A stretch of 64,000 bases of DNA from Clostridium fallax. Its GTDB lineage: Bacteria; Bacillota; Clostridia; Clostridiales; Clostridiaceae. The notes beneath the pieces are model-generated. The model was given only the letters and a program-made list of their open reading frames with translations. It searched no databases and had not been told where the DNA came from. Both the position numbers and the translations under genes were made by a program. Position 1 is the first letter of the stretch; each line of letters begins with the position of its first letter. The stretch covers positions 1 through 64,000 of the forward strand of contig NZ_FQVM01000010.1 of NCBI RefSeq assembly GCF_900129365.1, read 5' to 3'. This document shows, piece after piece, positions 63,137 to 64,000 of this stretch.

Positions 63137-63534
63137 ATAGATGGGAGTAGAAATTTTACTTAGTTTTAGAGAGGTAAATATTATCTTAATCAAAAGATGG
63201 GGGCTTAATGAAGAAATATATTAGTTATTGCTACAAAATTAATATATGATAACTTTTTATAATATGTTACTAAATTTAGGTATGCTTAAGGTATAAAAAT
63301 ATATTAGTAAGTAAATAAGTTTTGTTTTAGGCTACTATAAGTAATAAAAATGATATATTATTATATTATACAGTAATGATGTTACTACCATAGTATTTAT
63401 ATCTGTAAAAGTTATCAAAAGATAAAAGAGAATTAAGTTTTTGTTTTTTATATGATATTATATTTTTATATAAGTAGATTATAAAATTGTAGTATTTATT
63501 ATATAGATAAAACAGTAATATAGGAGGATAAACT
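63137..63534. other. Intergenic region before the gntR-like gene
   Basis: About 400 AT-rich bases. The only coding hint is a 13-codon frame after GGGGG (ATG at 63208), too short to support. No structure was recognised. Confidence 0.5.
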
Positions 63535-64000
63535 ATGCAAATAATAAAAGAGCAAGGGGTAGCTTTATATCATCAGTTGGCTGAAATAATAATTAATTTA
63601 ATAGATAAAAAAGAGCTAAAAGAAAATGATAAGATACCATCTGAAAGAGAATTATGCGATATGTATAATATAAGTAGAACCACAGCAAGGCAAGCTCTTA
63701 GTGAATTAGAAAGAAAGGGATATATATATAAAGAGCATGGTAAGGGAACTTTTGTATCCCCTAAGATATTTAATCAACAGTTATTTAAATTTTATAGTTT
63801 CACAGAAGAAATGAAAAAGTTAGGAAAAGAACCTACTTCTAAACTTTTAGGTTTTGATTTAATAAGAGCTAATGAAGAAATTGCACATAAATTAAAAATT
63901 AAAGAAAATGATCAGATATATAAAATTACAAGATTACGTTTAGCTGATAATGAAGCTATGATGGTTGAAAATACATATTTACCAGAGAGTAGATTTCCGG
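63535..64000 (+). CDS. GntR family (HutC/UTRA) transcriptional regulator, 3' end cut by window
   Basis: 155 codons are present and the gene runs out of the window. The ATG at 63535 follows TAGGAGGA. The N-terminal winged helix is ALYHQLAEIIINLIDKK...KIPSERELCDMYNISRTTARQALSELERKGYIYKEHGKGTFV. The effector-binding UTRA domain starts at about residue 95 (FTEEMKKLGKEPTSKLLGF...). The family usually senses sugar phosphates or amino acids. The target genes lie beyond the window. Confidence 0.92.
   Translation, partial: MQIIKEQGVALYHQLAEIIINLIDKKELKENDKIPSERELCDMYNISRTTARQALSELERKGYIYKEHGKGTFVSPKIFNQQLFKFYSFTEEMKKLGKEPTSKLLGFDLIRANEEIAHKLKIKENDQIYKITRLRLADNEAMMVENTYLPESRFP

Noticed and set aside
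63208..63250. 13-codon open frame with GGGGG upstream
   Set aside because: Too short and without recognisable similarity or a terminator.

Overview
The window is a very AT-rich stretch of a Firmicutes chromosome, almost certainly a Clostridium sensu stricto close to C. perfringens/C. baratii. Reasons: strong AGGAGG-type ribosome binding sites with frequent TTG and GTG starts, class I tRNAs with encoded CCA, a T-box on serS, a large Gram-positive SRP RNA, sporulation genes (bofA, a YabE-like 3D protein), rubrerythrin and a UPF0182 gene. The gene set (UPF0182, serS, addBA, sbcDC, psd, tadA, SRP RNA, dnaX-ybaB-recR-bofA) is the origin-proximal neighbourhood of that group. No prophage, insertion sequence or CRISPR array was seen. 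The species assignment is inference from gene content, not from a search.

Layout. 1-300: end of an rRNA operon (5S, tRNA-CAT, tRNA-Ala). 0.5-11.3 kb: HD protein, UPF0182 membrane protein, a GlpA/BFD-like flavoprotein with a shortened DUF1667 partner, T-box-controlled serS, a duplicated pair of Ser tRNA genes, a secreted M14 peptidase with cell-wall-binding repeats, and a GNAT acetyltransferase. 11.4-31.2 kb: DNA repair and RNA metabolism (addB-addA, cca, yhaM-like, sbcD-sbcC) with an AEC transporter, an L,D-transpeptidase, two DUF1189 membrane proteins and pepT. 31.3-42.3 kb: rubrerythrin, DegV, a candidate small RNA, tRNA-Arg, signal peptidase I, a 3D-domain cell-wall enzyme, a charged secreted protein, an orphan Card1/Can2-like (DUF1887) nuclease, psd, a vitamin B6 uptake/kinase pair beside a TetR regulator, a CTT-anticodon tRNA and a TSUP permease. 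42.6-52.5 kb: a TetR/MFS drug-efflux pair with matching operators, a CNNM/CorC protein, tadA, a second candidate small RNA, a hypothetical gene, tRNA-Ser and the Leloir operon galK-galE-galT. 52.9-57.4 kb: a CitA/DcuS-like two-component system followed by a lipoprotein flavin reductase and a small FMN-binding lipoprotein, probably an extracytoplasmic reductase module. 57.5-64 kb: tRNA-Ser, SRP RNA, an exported superoxide dismutase, folA, dnaX-ybaB-recR, DUF2508, bofA and the start of a GntR/UTRA regulator cut by the window end.

Most interesting are features not explained by protein genes. Two intergenic regions (about 32,975-33,060 and 47,130-47,265) look like minus-strand small RNAs. Each ends in an intrinsic terminator whose loop is pyrimidine-rich and complementary to Shine-Dalgarno sequences. 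The first has two UCCC-bearing hairpin loops, as in the LhrC/Rsa class of regulators. Also notable are the orphan Card1/Can2-like protein with no CRISPR nearby, a 23-bp palindrome and terminator-like hairpin enclosing the rubrerythrin ribosome binding site, paired TetR operators, and direct repeats upstream of the reductase module.

Limits: all family calls come from reading motifs by eye. Start codons were chosen from ribosome-binding-site spacing. Promoters and operators are pattern matches only.
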